The notes: generated by a model not told the origin, from the letters alone. 64,000 nucleotides of DNA from Flammula alnicola (GCA_015499995.1 JADNRV010000105.1:62001-126000); one strand, 5' to 3'. Shown: positions 44,878-56,869, counted from the first letter of the stretch. Made by a program: numbers and translations.

Positions 44878-47574
44878 TCTACCGTCCATCAACTTATGCA
44901 CGTGATGCCGTTGCACCCAAGTGGATCGCTTCTGGGAGCTTTCAAACTGTTGCGCTCCTGCTGCTCCATCCATCCCTCCACTTTTATTGCAGTACACAGT
45001 ACATTTCGGATTTGTACATATTTCACAAGCATAATCTAATTTTTGATCCTCGTTGCGCTCAAATTTTTGTTGCACGCGTTGGCTCGAGAGTGGGGCGCAT
45101 TTATAGCCTCCTACCAACCTGAATGAGTGTCCTTTGTCAAGGAGCTGCAAAAGAGCCGGATTGCATAATATCTGGTTGCCTCACTGAATCTGCCATTCAA
45201 CTCATGGCAGCAGGTAAAGCGCAAAATGAGTCAATTAAAAACTGCAATGAATCCTCTTTAGTCCTTGTGACCCTAGATGTCGCCGTACCTTGGTAAAATC
45301 TTGTAATCTATGCTACCTGATTCTAATCTATGTCTTCTCTATCACTCGAAATGACACCGAGTTTGGATATTGTAGCAACTTTCTCATTGGACGAACAAAA
45401 ATACCGGGTATCACCGACCTCGACGTCTCGCGAAGTTCACCTCGAATCTGTTCGTTCTCCACGAAGTGATTCTAGCTGTCACCTCGCCTCGCTCCGGGGA
45501 CAACACTAGGAGAGGGAGGAAGACATACAAGAATGCGAGTCTGGCACGAGCCGACATTCTCTCCCAAATCAAAAAATGTCGTCATTTTATTAGCCCCTTA
45601 GAACCCCCGCAACCTTCGGAAGCACGCTCTTCTCCGACCTTCCCGGTGAAGCTTTGAAGCTTGAAGCTTCAAAGCTTCACTTATTTCCCTCTTTCATCTC
45701 ATCTCTGTTTCACCACAGCGTCTGAAAACACTGCCAGCACCCTATTTTACATCCGAGTCACGATTCCTGCTACCTACCTCGACTGCACGGTCTCCTATTA
45801 CATGTAATTAACGCCAATGCTCCGCACATCATCTAAACTCGGCCTTCCTCGGACCTCTAGATCCACATAATGTATTGCGCCACATCACCCTCTTTCATGT
45901 TCAAATTCTGAGAGACAATTCCCTCCCTCATTTTTCAGGGCTGCATAACTCGAAGGCTCCTGCTCGTGTCATCCCCTAGCATTCCACTTTCCATGGGCCA
46001 TGAATCCGCTCCATCTTATGAACCCGGAGGCTGTTTTAGAGTTCGAAGAATACGGAGGACAAAATGTGATGATTATTGATTAACGGTAACGAGAGAAGAA
46101 TTACAGGCGACATATTTAGAGAACACGACAAATATGGCATACATAAACAAGTCCGTGGTGTGCATCGAATTGATACATGAATCACAGATTCCAACAGGCT
46201 GAACTGCGAACTCTTGGTCAAAACCGAAGCAACTCTACCGGTTTTTAGTTATCATACGACTTACGAAGACTGCTATTGCTCGCCATTCAGCCAAACCATC
46301 TTTTGCCGCTAACACCACGCTGTCTTTGATGTCTCACTTCCGCGGTCGTGGCCCTACTCTATTCAGTTTCACTCTCGGCGACCTCAGAGTTTCTCGCCGT
46401 GATAGTCTAAGATGGGCATCGATGCGCAGTCTGCCGAAGTACCACAAGTTCTTATATGAACTTTATACTCGCATGACACCTAAATCTTCACAGGTATTTC
46501 GTTCGTCTGGATTGCACTGTTCGATTGATGCCTACTTATTATGAAAGGTCGGTCAGCGTCCAGCTTTGTTCTCGTACATGCAACCCCTTCGCAAAGCAAA
46601 TTCACACTTGGAAGCTAGATTGATTATAAATCCCCTCAGCCCATGTCAGGGTCCATAGATTAGCGTCATGCAAAAGTAATTTTTGGCCAAATGCATGGCA
46701 GAGGGATGGTGGCTGCTGTTGTGGATCCGTCAAGTAAGCGTCCGAAGTGCGATGCTGCAGGCTTCAATTTAGTCATCTCTGTAGCTCATTTTGTCTTCCT
46801 ATTCGTGGAATCAAGGTTAATGTTTAAATGTGGTGCAGGTTTTATTTCGTGTCTTCACATGTGTAGAATTCAGCAGCAGCATGCGCAAGCTGGGCTATGT
46901 GTCGTGTTGTTAAGCATGCATGTACATACTTTCTAAAGGCAGTGTGAAATTTGGATCCTGGCAGGGTTGGGAGATAGGCTTTCAGCAAGGATGAACTACA
47001 TGCATATTAAACTTTGTCTTCCTTTCCGTATGGAATTATGGAACGTGGAAGCAAGACATGGCCAGTTAGTAAGTGGTAACGTCAACGGTTTGTCAACTGG
47101 CACATCACTGCACTGATGTCGCTTCCGTCCGACTCTGAAGAGAGGTCGGGTACTATGAGCTATGTGACGGCGCTGTACGTCGAGGCTGAGGAGCTAGGAC
47201 TGGACGCCGAGGCGAAGGCTGCTCTACCACCCCGCCGTCTAGTAGACGGCAGGGTGGTAGTCATTTTCGTAGTTTCACATTTAGCCTCTATTTGGGATGC
47301 CATCTGCGCTCAGACAACTTTCAGAGTATCCAATACTCCAGCTATCGCAGGAATGTTGAGGCCCCATATTCTCCTCCGTGCCCATCGTGGTGCGTAGATA
47401 ATAAGATAGCGTCACCGGTGGAGTGCTCAGCTCACAGGGAAATATGTGGTGACTACATTGCTGGATTGCCTTTGGATTACGGTAGCACTCCAGGATGTGG
47501 GCGCTTCTATTCGGGCTGTCATAACCATCTAATTCCTCTTCGGAGGTCATATTTATCCACATGCCTAGGAAACT
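44878..47574. other. Mostly non-coding
   Basis: No firm gene. A frame from an ATG at 46329 (MSHFRGRGPTLFSFTLGD..., 71 codons) could be an exon because it ends near a GTATTT donor, but nothing supports a family. The stretch 47116-47400 has protein-like frames (YVEAEELGLDAEAKAALPPR) that could be 5' exons of the gene at 47575-48546. Confidence 0.3.
45646..45680. repeat. 35-bp near-perfect palindrome of AAGCTT words
   Basis: GTGAAGCTTTGAAGC is followed by TTG and then its inverted continuation AAGCTTCAAAGCTTCAC. It could form a cruciform or a transcript hairpin. Nothing else marks it as a terminator or binding site. Confidence 0.6.
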
Positions 47575-48546
47575 ATGCAATCCAAAGTCGTGTCTTCTCA
47601 TATCTGCTTCAAGGTCCATATGCAACGTCGTCCCAGAGAGCCCCTATTCTTGCGTGGCAGCCAAACTCCTGAAATCAATAAACAATGGGATGAGTACGAA
47701 GCCGCGCTCAAGGATTTTCAAAGAAATGTAATCGAGAAAGAACGGAGCCCATCGTTGGAAATCTTGGAGAGTACGTGCCCAGGACACAGTCTGCTGTTTC
47801 AAAAATTAATTTCAGTACCACACTAGCACGACCCTCCACCCCAAATGTGTCCAGCTCCAAAGGAAAATCAGCAGTCAATTTCAAGGTGAATGAACGGAGC
47901 CCATCCATAGAAATCCTGGAGAGTACGTGTCCAGGACATGGTCTGCTGTCTCAAAACTTAATTCGAGCACCATACCAGCGCTACCTGCTGCTCCAATTGC
48001 ATCTAGCTCCAAGAGCAAAGCATCCATGACAGTCAAGAAACCATGGCACTTAGTGGAGAGTACGTGTCCAGGTCATGGTCTGCTGTCTCAAAACTTAATC
48101 CGAGCACCATACCAGCGCGACCTGCTGCTCCAATTGCATCTAGCTCCAAGAGCAAAGCATCCATGACAGTCAAGAAACCATGGCACTTAGTGGAGACTTC
48201 TGCCCTGACACCATCTGACTCGATTCCGCCACTGACTATCAACTTGAAGAAACCGCAACATCTAAGCTCCGTTTCATCATCGTCCGTCAAGAAAACAAAA
48301 GTTGGCCCAAAAAGAGAGGAAAAGGGATCTACCTCCCTTACGACCAAGAAGCCAAAAATTGAAGATGGAGACAGCGTCGCAGCGGGTGCACGTACGGCGC
48401 CAAAAACAAAGTCCACTACAACAGCCTCGCGACCAGTTGCAAGCATCAAGAAGCCGCAACATTTTGCTATTCAAAAAGCATCGACCTCAGAGAGTAGGTG
48501 TGACAATTCGTCCCTGAAAGATTACTTCTCACAATTGAGAAAATAG
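47575..48546 (+). CDS. Ser/Lys-rich protein with tandemly duplicated intron-exon units
   Basis: Exons 47575-47770, 47827-47922, 47979-48059 and 48116-48546 join in phase to 267 residues. All three introns are 56 bp and homologous (GTACGTG(C/T)CCAGG...), and exons 2, 3 and the start of 4 are repeats of each other (RPAAPIASSSKSKASMTVKK, ending KPWHLVE). Thus a unit of intron plus exon, about 137-152 bp, has been duplicated twice. The rest is low-complexity Ser/Lys/Pro with repeated KKPQHL/KKPQHF. The C-terminus, NSSLKDYFSQLRK, resembles a PCNA-interacting peptide with Asn in place of the usual Gln. The product may be a nuclear, intrinsically disordered protein. ATGs at 47575 and 47620 are both possible starts, and upstream exons are possible. 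Confidence 0.6.
47771..48115 (+). repeat. Tandem intron-exon duplication within the gene
   Basis: Introns occupy 47771-47826, 47923-47978 and 48060-48115, each 56 bp with the same internal words (GTCTGCTGT(C/T)TCAAAA). The intervening exons are 96 and 81 bp, both multiples of three, so each copy adds in-frame residues. Copies 2 and 3 are almost identical and copy 1 is older. Confidence 0.8.
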
Positions 48547-49707
48547 AAAAATGATGCGAGACTTTATTTTGTAGCTACGTCGTACATCGGCCGTAGGAGT
48601 ATCCATCTCATATTTATGTTTTGAATCTTAATGTGTGTCATACAATAATAATCGTGGCCCTTGCAAGGGCGGCGACTTGGTGTGATACGATTATCGCTCC
48701 GAATACGGCTACGAAGTAAGAGCGCTTCATAATGATTTCAGCTTTAGAATGGATTGCTCTCGTTGGAGGCGAGATGGGTCCCTTTATTCTGACCTCTCGT
48801 CCCCTTATACCATTTCGACACCATCAACGATCTCCCACGAGCTGCCATCTTATGCATTTTAATTTCGCTCTACGTCTGATACACATGTTCGATTGTCTGC
48901 ATCCATATGGAAGGGTATACAGTAGGTGGATCGCTCGTAGTGTTCCAGTGAACGACATATGTCTTCGACATGACATTCCGCAGCATAATTTGACACCTAA
49001 ATGTCCATCGTACGCCAGTAGTAAACGACCTCCTCAGCTTGGTCCAGACGCTAAGAGAGGGGCACTGGTCAGCTCAAAGACAAGCAATACCGAAACAGGA
49101 GAGAGCACATGAAAAAAAAGAAGAAGCAGCGCCGATCAAGAAGGGGTTGGTCTCGCGATTCCAGGTGCTTGGCCAATAGTACCACCACCCGAGCCCAACG
49201 AGACGGAGTTACCACAACGCACCGACGTCGACGAGAGTGCCATCGAAGGACACATCTTCGAGCCCAATGCGGACAAACTTGTGCAATAGACCATCCCAGT
49301 GGCGGTTCTCCGTTTCGGTCGCACGATCTCGGCACCAGGCAAAGGCAGCGGCAACAGTGGAGGAGAAAGATTCGCTGATGTCAATGAAGGAGTGCGGAGA
49401 AACGAGCGAGACATCGAAGTGGAGAGGACAGACGGGACGAGCACGGCGGGCGGCTTGACGTGGAAGTTGTAGTGGGCGCACGGAGGGCCAAGGCAGAGAG
49501 CTTAACACAGCGGACGGGGACAAAGGAGTAGACTCAGATGCAGACGATGTGGACGAAAACGTCCGTGCGCGCGGGAAGGCATACATACGGCAGCGTTTCG
49601 AGGCCCAAACTCGAATCCGAATCTGAATCACCCTCACCCTCCTCCTCTCTCTTCTGCCGATGCCTATATCTTCCCCTCGAAGCAGCATACGCCCTCACTT
49701 AGGCCTG
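48547..49707. other. Uncertain; possible coding fragments
   Basis: The plus frame around 49150-49480 reads PPPEPNETELPQRTDVDESA and EGHIFEPNADKLV, then a stop at about 49288 and more open sequence. The minus frame 49688-49209 is also open (159 codons, with HWDGLLHKFVRIGLEDVSFD). I cannot tell which is real, and neither has a known domain. Confidence 0.3.
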
Positions 49708-50132
49708 AACGCATGTGTGGTACGTGCCTTATAATTTGGTGTCAAATGACGCTCGGAGGACTCTGGATAATACCGTTTCTACATAACTGTTCTAGTGTTC
49801 CTATGTCCAACCTCCCACGACTGGTGAATGAGACGAATATCGCAGATGCGGGGCGGTGTCGCGATCGTGGGCCATGTTGAGGATGGGAACCTCCTGGTGC
49901 TTATCCTGTTCAAGACGGACAAGGAAAAGGCGAAGGCGATGGAGCTAGTGCAGCGAATGATGAAGCGGGCTATTGCTTGGACTGGACTTGCGCATAAACA
50001 GGCCCTGCTTCAGTCAAAAGTGTGGATAGACCGCGCTGCTCCATGTTCAGTTACGGGCGAACATGGGCTTGGTTTATCATGAGCAAGAAAGAGTATTTGG
50101 TCGAGGAAGGAAACCGTGCTCATTATTCCCGC
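49708..50132 (+). pseudogene. DLD1: Fragment of D-lactate dehydrogenase (cytochrome type)
   Basis: THVC is split by an intron with GTACGT...TAG ends, then VPMSNLPRLVNETNIADAG. After a frameshift it reads VGHVEDGNLLVLILFKTDKE, KAMELVQRMMKRAIAWTG, VTGEHGLG and, frameshifted again, SKKEYLVEEGNRAHY. This is the conserved C-terminal FAD-oxidase region of mitochondrial D-lactate dehydrogenase (GHVGDGN..., ..TGEHGVG.KKEYL.). About 60 bp between AWTG and VTGEHG look like a decayed second intron. The FAD-binding N-terminus is absent. The retained intron shows a DNA-level copy rather than a processed transcript. Confidence 0.82.
50088..50127 (+). repeat. 40-bp D-lactate dehydrogenase exon piece, also at 60772
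   Basis: AAAGAGTATTTGGTCGAGGA and the following bases to CATTATT are identical over 40 bp at 60772-60811, while sequences on both sides differ. Confidence 0.85.
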
Positions 50133-51400
50133 TGATTCGCTGATTCGGCGAATGATCGGATTTCCCAAAAGAGTGTCGTGTCCTCTTTTGCGTCTCTCCT
50201 CATCTCGATGTCGCCGACAATCACTTCTAAGTAGTCGAACAAAGGCTCTGACAATGAAACCATGCTGATGGAGCTGCTGCTGGATGGATGTGGTACTAGA
50301 GTAGCCAGAAAAAAAGCTCTGGCAGCAAGTAAGCCTGGCATTTATCTTCTAATGGAAATGATGCATTTGCGTACACACGACCGCGAGCCGCTCAACCATT
50401 GCCGTCAGCTCGGCGCTGGGATCACGCCTCCGCCTTCTCGACTTCTTCCTCGACATCTATGTACGTTCGTTTCGACCATAATCAATCGCACACCCCCACG
50501 CCATGGCATGCCCGGCCCAACCACCACCCTGCTCTGTTCAATCCCACCATCACTATCAGCTGCCACATGGCTTGCCTGACCATAAGGTGTGCATCAGAAC
50601 CACCACATTTATTTTTTTAGTTCGTGATTAATCCTGTGGAAGCTAGGTCCGAGTCCGTCACTTCTGACCTCGCCTCCTCGTCTCCTTCGATTACCGCTAG
50701 ACTACCAACCGTGTTACCTTTGCCAGTAAACGACGCTACTCCAACTACCGCCCTTCCCTGCGATCCATATTGCCATGTCCGACGCGACCCTGGTCTCGAC
50801 AGGAGAATGAAAAATGGAACATAATATGTCGAGGGTAGATAGAGTTGAGGATGAGTGGACACGGAGGGGCAAGAGATGGAAAAAGGGGAGATGCAATGAA
50901 ACATGCGAGAGGACGAGCGAGGAATCACACAAGAAGACGTGTTGTTTGCCTTGTCGTCATTCCCTCGTTGTCTCAAATGCATATCGTTTATATTCTCTCC
51001 GTCGCGTCGGGTAGCTTCTATCTTCGAGGCCGATTCCCTACCTCCGCCTCCTTTCTAGCATTGCTTCTCTGCCGTTTAGTTCAATGTAATTTAGACTTGC
51101 ACAAATGGATTCATTTATCATCATTGATAGATTAATTACTCTGTCCTGTTACTAGAATGCAGCCCGACCTTCAGAGGCCAGGATCTAATCCGGGCAAAAT
51201 CGACGTTCTGTCTGTATTTGCCGCCGCTACTACTTTAGGAAGTTTGCCGACCGAATCGCCGAACTGCCGAAATGTCCAAATCTCTTTGGCTGATGTCATG
51301 ACTGGGATGCTTATCAAGTTCAAGTTGCGGCGGCGAGCGATTGATGTCAGTGTGTGATTTGTGACAAATTACTTATCAATGTGACGGACAGCACATTACG
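50133..51400. other. No gene; repeat words
   Basis: It starts with CTGATTCGGCGAATGATCGG (shared with 38166) and carries CCGAACTGCCGAAATGTCCA near 51258 (compare 38353). The same two words lie in the same order but at different spacing in both places. Frames around 50617-50982 are short and unrecognised. Confidence 0.4.
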
Positions 51401-53821
51401 TTGGCTGACTCGTTCACAAACCTCGCGGCGTTTGACTCCCACTACTACCTCTCCACCTTCCTTTCGACGCTAACCTCTCTCTGCTCGACACACCCCATTC
51501 TCTTCATCCCTCATCGACATCTCCAATCATTGCTCTCTCTCCTCCCTTCTCTGATTCTCCCACCCGTTAATTGCGGCCCAACGCCGACTGTCAGTCGCCT
51601 GTCTTGAGGGTATGGGCGAGTTTGATGAGGATGAAACTGCGGGTTTGGATGCTTGGCTACGAGAAGACGTACGTTCCTTTCTCGTCTTCGTTACTCGACT
51701 TAATGGTGTATATCTATTCCGTTCAGCCATCAACGAGTTCAAGCTCATTAGAAACCAATTCCCCCGCAGCGCTTTACGAGCAGTCATTGGATTGCCTGGC
51801 GTGTGCCATGGGTGGCAAATCCATCCTCCCACCCGCATCTCCAGGTATGATTTTTCCCTCTCCTACGTCACTTATTGGCAACAATTGCCTGGTCGGGCTC
51901 ACGCGTTATCTAACACCCATTTGCAGTATATCCCTTCGATGATGGTCAGTTTCGACTGGCGTGTGTGACACGCCGGGCTTATGGCGATTGGAGAGGGCAC
52001 GGGGAAGGTTCGTCATATGTAGCCCTTCCGTGTTTGGTCACAGTGTGCGCGAGGTGCTCACGCTTCCATTACGACCTATCAGGTCATGCAAAAGGAACTG
52101 CAGACAGTTGTGGAGCGAGTACCTTTTTGGGTCTTTGGTCTCTTTAGTATGCCCGACTGACGGTTTCTCTCTTTCGACAGTATGGTGACGCCCATGTTCA
52201 ACGACTCACATCCTCAGGCACGGTACGCCGCATGCCAGTGTGTGTAAGTTGGGTTAATGCTGTTCTTAGTCAACGTTTGGGATATAATGCTGCCCTTTCC
52301 GTTCACGCAGTTGTCAACTATGCACGGATTTGGAGGTACGAACGTTCCTGGTATTTAGTAATATTACTGTAAACTCCGCTCATCCTCCTCCGTTTCCTGT
52401 AGGAAATCATTCAACGACGGTTTCACCGCAACTTGTTCGCAGTGCTCATTCCCGCTCTTGAAGATCCGGAACCAAGGTACCCGCCCTTTTTTACCTTCTG
52501 CCTCAGTCGAACGCCTGAGATATGACGAATACGAATACTCATCTCTTTCTTTCTCGCAGGGTGCATGCTCATGCCGCCTCCGCACTAATAAACTTCTGCG
52601 AGGGCGTCGAGCGAGATACGCCCCTCCTGTACCTCGACCCTATCGTCGAGCGGCTCCTAAAGCTTCTCAATCCCCCAGGAGTCCCCACGCAAGTGCGAAG
52701 ATACGTCCAGGAGCAGGCTATTACGACCCTGGCTATAGTAGCGGATGCCAGCGAGGTCACTTTCGCCGAGGTACATTTTTATTGTATTAATGAACTAGGC
52801 GTGAACATTAATGTGCTGCTGTTCGAATCATATCTTTTCTTTAGCATTACCCTACGATAATGCATTTGCTGTTGAGCGTGCTAAGAAACGCGGACGGGCC
52901 TGATTACCGGAAGCTCAGAGTGAAGGCGATGGAATGTGCGGGGCTGATCGGTATGCCGTTATGTCTTTTTTCTTTCTTTCTCTTGCAAACGTAGCTCACT
53001 GCTATATAGTTATTGCCGTCGGCCCCGATGTCTTCCGGCCTGACTCGACTACACTCATTGAACTGCTTATGCGCATTCAGCGTATGTAGACCATAAATTT
53101 TGGAAATCTTAGTTTCTAACCGTACATATTTTCCTCCACAGAAAGCCCTGTCGATCCAAATGATACTCAGTTGGGTCATTACCTTATGGCGACGTGGGCC
53201 AAGATATGTCAAGCAATGGGTTCTGAGTTCAAGGCCTATTTGCCTGTTGTCATGCCTTCGTTTCTCGCTACCGCCAGCGCGAAGGCCGATTTATCCGTTT
53301 ACGGTAAGTTTTTCATGGGAGTCAGTGCACAATAAATAAATATTGACAATCAATCGAGAAGAGGACGACGATGTGTTGGAGGAGCGCGAGGGGTGGGGAA
53401 CGATTGTCATGGACGGGCACACGTACGGAGTGAGGACGTCTGCGATGGATGAGAAGTGTCAGGCTTTCGAGACTCTCGTCATCTACTGCTCCACCCTCGG
53501 TGCTCGATTCGCGCCGTACTTATCGCAAACACTAGAGGTCACTTTACCGTGTCTTCGTTTCTATTTCCACGAAGGCGTCCGTGAGGCGTGCGCTATGTGA
53601 GTTTCACTTTTCACTCTGTTCGCCCGACCTTGTCACCATTTTCTATTTTATAGGTTGATTCCCATGCTCTTAGCATGCGGGAAGCAGGACTCTGACCAAC
53701 CAAATGGTCTCCGCGACGTTCCTCCAGCTCATCGATTGTATCAGCACAGAGCACGACTCGACCTTCCTCGCCTCGCTCTACAAATACTTCTCAGAGTGGA
53801 GGTGGGCAAAGCCCTACAGCC
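51401..53821 (+). pseudogene. KAP121: Importin beta-type karyopherin Kap121/IPO5, fragment 1
   Basis: HEAT-repeat sequence appears in order: LTSLCSTHPILFIPHRH, then LDCLACAMGGKSILPPAS, YIPSMMVSFDWRV, LMAIGEGTGK and VMQKELQTVVE, MVTPMFNDSHPQARYAACQC, RVHAHAASALINFCEGVERD, QVRRYVQEQAITTLAIVADA, ADGPDYRKLRVKAMECAGLI, KCQAFETLVIYCSTLGARFA, REACAM and LIPMLLACGK, then in a shifted frame TEHDSTFLASLYKYFSE. Kap121 imports ribosomal and other cargo into the nucleus. Many introns are kept (for example GTACAT...TTTAG after EVTFAE near 52771). Frameshifts (after DWRV and at about 53693) and loss of both ends make it dead. It is cut off at the TCAGA near 53795 and followed by the element at 53822. Confidence 0.88.
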
Positions 53822-54748
53822 ACTTTTGACTTTCCGCCCTGAACCTTAATTTTCTTTTGGGATTTGGAATTCTAGAAGGTCCGCTTCCCGCCTTTGTTTA
53901 GTTTGGCTCGTCCGAAATGGGTACGTACTAAGAATAACTCCTGCTTTTCTCACTCACCATCATCCCCGCCGAACTCACCTCCAGAACCACCTCCCCCCTC
54001 TTCCGACCTGCTGGCGTGAACTGAATCTACGGCTTCGTTCTCTGCGGCACCTGGACTTGCACCATGGCCATGGCGAGCATCTCGCCGAACCAGTTCTTCT
54101 TCGACATCAGGGCGGCGGTCTCGGTGGTGCACAAGCGCCCGAACGGACTCGATTTCCTGGAAGAACAGAGAAATCGCCGAGTTAGAAGGGCATGAGAACG
54201 GGATGGGAGGTGAAGAAACATGTGAGTGCAACCGCTGACCGCTGGCTCACAACTCTGACCAACCGCCCATGATCCCCATCGACCAACGCACTCACACAGC
54301 CCCGAACACCTGCGATTACGTGCGGCTAGGCGCGAACGGTTATCTCGACCGCCTGTGGATGCCTATCGCCACATACGAAGGCTTGCGAGCAACCCACAAC
54401 CACTCGTCAACACCTCAAACGCCCACGAACACCTGCGACACTCCGTCCATAGTTAGCAGTAATAACCCGTCGTTTTCTTACCTCGTCGTGTACTTTTCAA
54501 ATTGTTTTCTAAGTATTAGCATATAAAATATATTCATTTTAAATCTACGTGCTGTGGTCATCGCGCCGTTGGGCTTGCAGCTCCTGCGGGATCCGGACTT
54601 TGGATTGACGCCAGCGTTTGGCCCGATATGGAACAGCCTCGCTCAGCCTATTTTCGGTCGAGAACCAAAGTAAACAAAGGCGGGGCGGGCTTTCTAGAAT
54701 TCCATATCCGAAAAGAAAATTAAGGTTCAGGGCGGAAAGTCAACAACT
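53822..54748. mobile_element. 0.93-kb Mutator-like non-autonomous element
   Basis: TTGACTTTCCGCCCTGAACC followed by TTAATTTTCTTTT and GGAATTCTAGAA at the left is repeated inverted at 54692-54745. The 10-bp repeat CCCTACAGCC directly flanks the element (53812-53821 and 54749-54758). Inverted ends of about 55 bp with a 9-10-bp duplication fit Mutator-like elements. The interior frames (for example MSKKNWFGEMLAMAMVQVQV on the minus strand near 54110-54050) may be a captured exon but are not identified. Confidence 0.8.
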
Positions 54749-54758
54749 CCCTACAGCC

Positions 54759-56869
54759 CGATCATTATTTGCCTATATTTACTTACAGCTTTGGCTCCCT
54801 GTAAGTCTGTTTATTCGCTTGAATTTACCGTGGATTTAACACGGCTGTCAGCCGCGCTAAATTTGAGATTCGCGATCTGACAGCGTGACAAAGGGTCGCA
54901 CCAAGGCCTGTACCTCTTTAGGTGTGGCATCATCACTAAGTAAGTAAGTCTGGGTGCCCCGGGGTTGTTATCACACGCAATAGGATGCAGTGAAGTCCAT
55001 AGAATATGTAGAAATGAGGCTGCAGGCCAAGAAATTTTAGAAAAATCTATTGTTTTGTATAGTTAGCTAACAAGTATACAAAAAAAAGTAAGGGAGCAAA
55101 AATGGATTAGGTAGGGAGGGAATGTAGCCGCGCAGCGAGAAAAAATATAGTGCAATGCCGTCCGCTGAACCAGCGGCAACAGGAAGGTGATTGCGTAATG
55201 TCAGAGGAGGGGGCACGCCAGTTCGCGACCAGGGTCTGAACAGGGTCCGAATTTATCAATCCAGTACGTACAACGCAAAATCCGGACGCCGCAGGCAGCG
55301 AGCTGGCTTTTCCGAGTCCCCGTTCCGTGTTCCGCCAGCCCAATTTAAGAGTTGAACCAGCCCAATTTAAAGAATTTAAGGAATTTAAGGAATTTAAGCT
55401 TAACTCCTACTTAATCTTAAATTTGGGCTCGGAATCCTCGTAGCGCTCACAATTTGCCCCCGGAGGCTTCATATTCGAAAATTTAAGGTTGAATTATGTT
55501 TTGCGTGAGGGAGGGGATGGCAGGTGCTCAGGTGCTCTCCTCGAGGGCAGACAGCTCCGAGCAGGAGCAGCACGCGCGCAAGTGCGCAGCGCGCGTGCCT
55601 GCCAAAACGGTAAAACCCCCCCCGGGGGTCACGCAACCACCGAACACGCGCGAACGCCGAACACGCGTTCCTCGAACGGGGTTTTCCGAGCCGGGAACGA
55701 GGGTTCCCAGGCCTCGAACGCGGGAAAACCCACCGGGCAAAAGGCCAAATGCGTGGCGGGGTCGGTCACATCACGTGCACGGCCATCACCGATCAACGCG
55801 ATCAACGGCATGATCGCGGCATACCATAACAGGCAACGGCCCTGACCTGGGCCCTTAAATTTACAAAGATAAGTCTCCCATACTTATCTTACTCATCCCT
55901 GGGTGTATCCTCAAGTCGTTCTGCATCTCGGTAGGTTTGAAGTAGCAGATACACTTTAGCTAAGAAAATGAAAATTTACGAAAATCATCATATCTTTAGA
56001 GTTTTGGACCACAACAAAATCATGGCTGGACTCACCCGACGCCCCGGGCCGGCGGGAACTCTCACACGGAGGATGATGAAGCGAGCCTTGCCCCCGCCAG
56101 GTTGGATACGTAATATACTACTTCTTCAGGTATCACATTCAAAATAATGGCGAAAATAAAGGGAGAGAGCATAGAGCGTTGCGAGCGTACGCAAAGCCTG
56201 GACGCCCAGCGGTGTCACGTGTCAACGAGGAGGTGGTCCATTTTCGAGGCGAGGCGAAGTGTACCTCGAGGCCACCTCGCTCCGGGGACAACACTACCTG
56301 TAAGTTGACCTTGACCGTCTTCGTGCCGATTGTATCTCCTCCTTCCACATCAAAGGAAAACCTGAAGTTGAGGGTGGAATGTCAATAAAATAATTGATAG
56401 TCCGTATTGGTCCGTAATGCCCGGAGCTTTTCCAAAAACTCTCAAAACTCCGAAAATCAGAATATGGAACTCAAGCAGATTTGAGGTTAGCGAGAATTCC
56501 CTGTACATAGATTTTATTGCTGCATGCCAATTTCAGGGGAAAGAATGCAACTGTCGTTAAGTAGTTAACGAGGCAATGGTGGAGCGCAAATTAGCAGGGA
56601 GAAAGTGTGACTTGTAAGTGGGCCATTGCTTACGCACGGCATATACGAGTCCTTTCTCATGCTCAGAGCACTGCTCACTGCTCATACATAGAATGACACT
56701 ACCCACATGTATGTTGAACTGCAATAACGAGGAGGGCCATCTCGAAGGCGGAGCCCAAGCTCAAACGTAGGGTGGGATACGTGGACGAAAAGATTTCCAA
56801 GACGAGGATGAAACTAAATGCGATGAATGTTGATGACAAGGAGGAGGTCACTTCAGCCGAAGAAAATGC
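54759..56869. other. No gene; GC-rich and AT-rich patches
   Basis: AATTTAAG is repeated at 55340-55400. A GC-rich block at 55540-55760 contains GAACGCG/CGAACGGGG-type words. A 22-bp sequence ending CTCCGGGGACAACACTA (56275-56296) is identical to 45487-45508. The frames through the GC-rich block are compositional artefacts. Confidence 0.4.

Noticed and set aside
55489..55845. 118-codon frame in GC-rich DNA
   Set aside because: All frames are open because of composition; the translation is low-complexity Arg/Ala/Gly/Pro.
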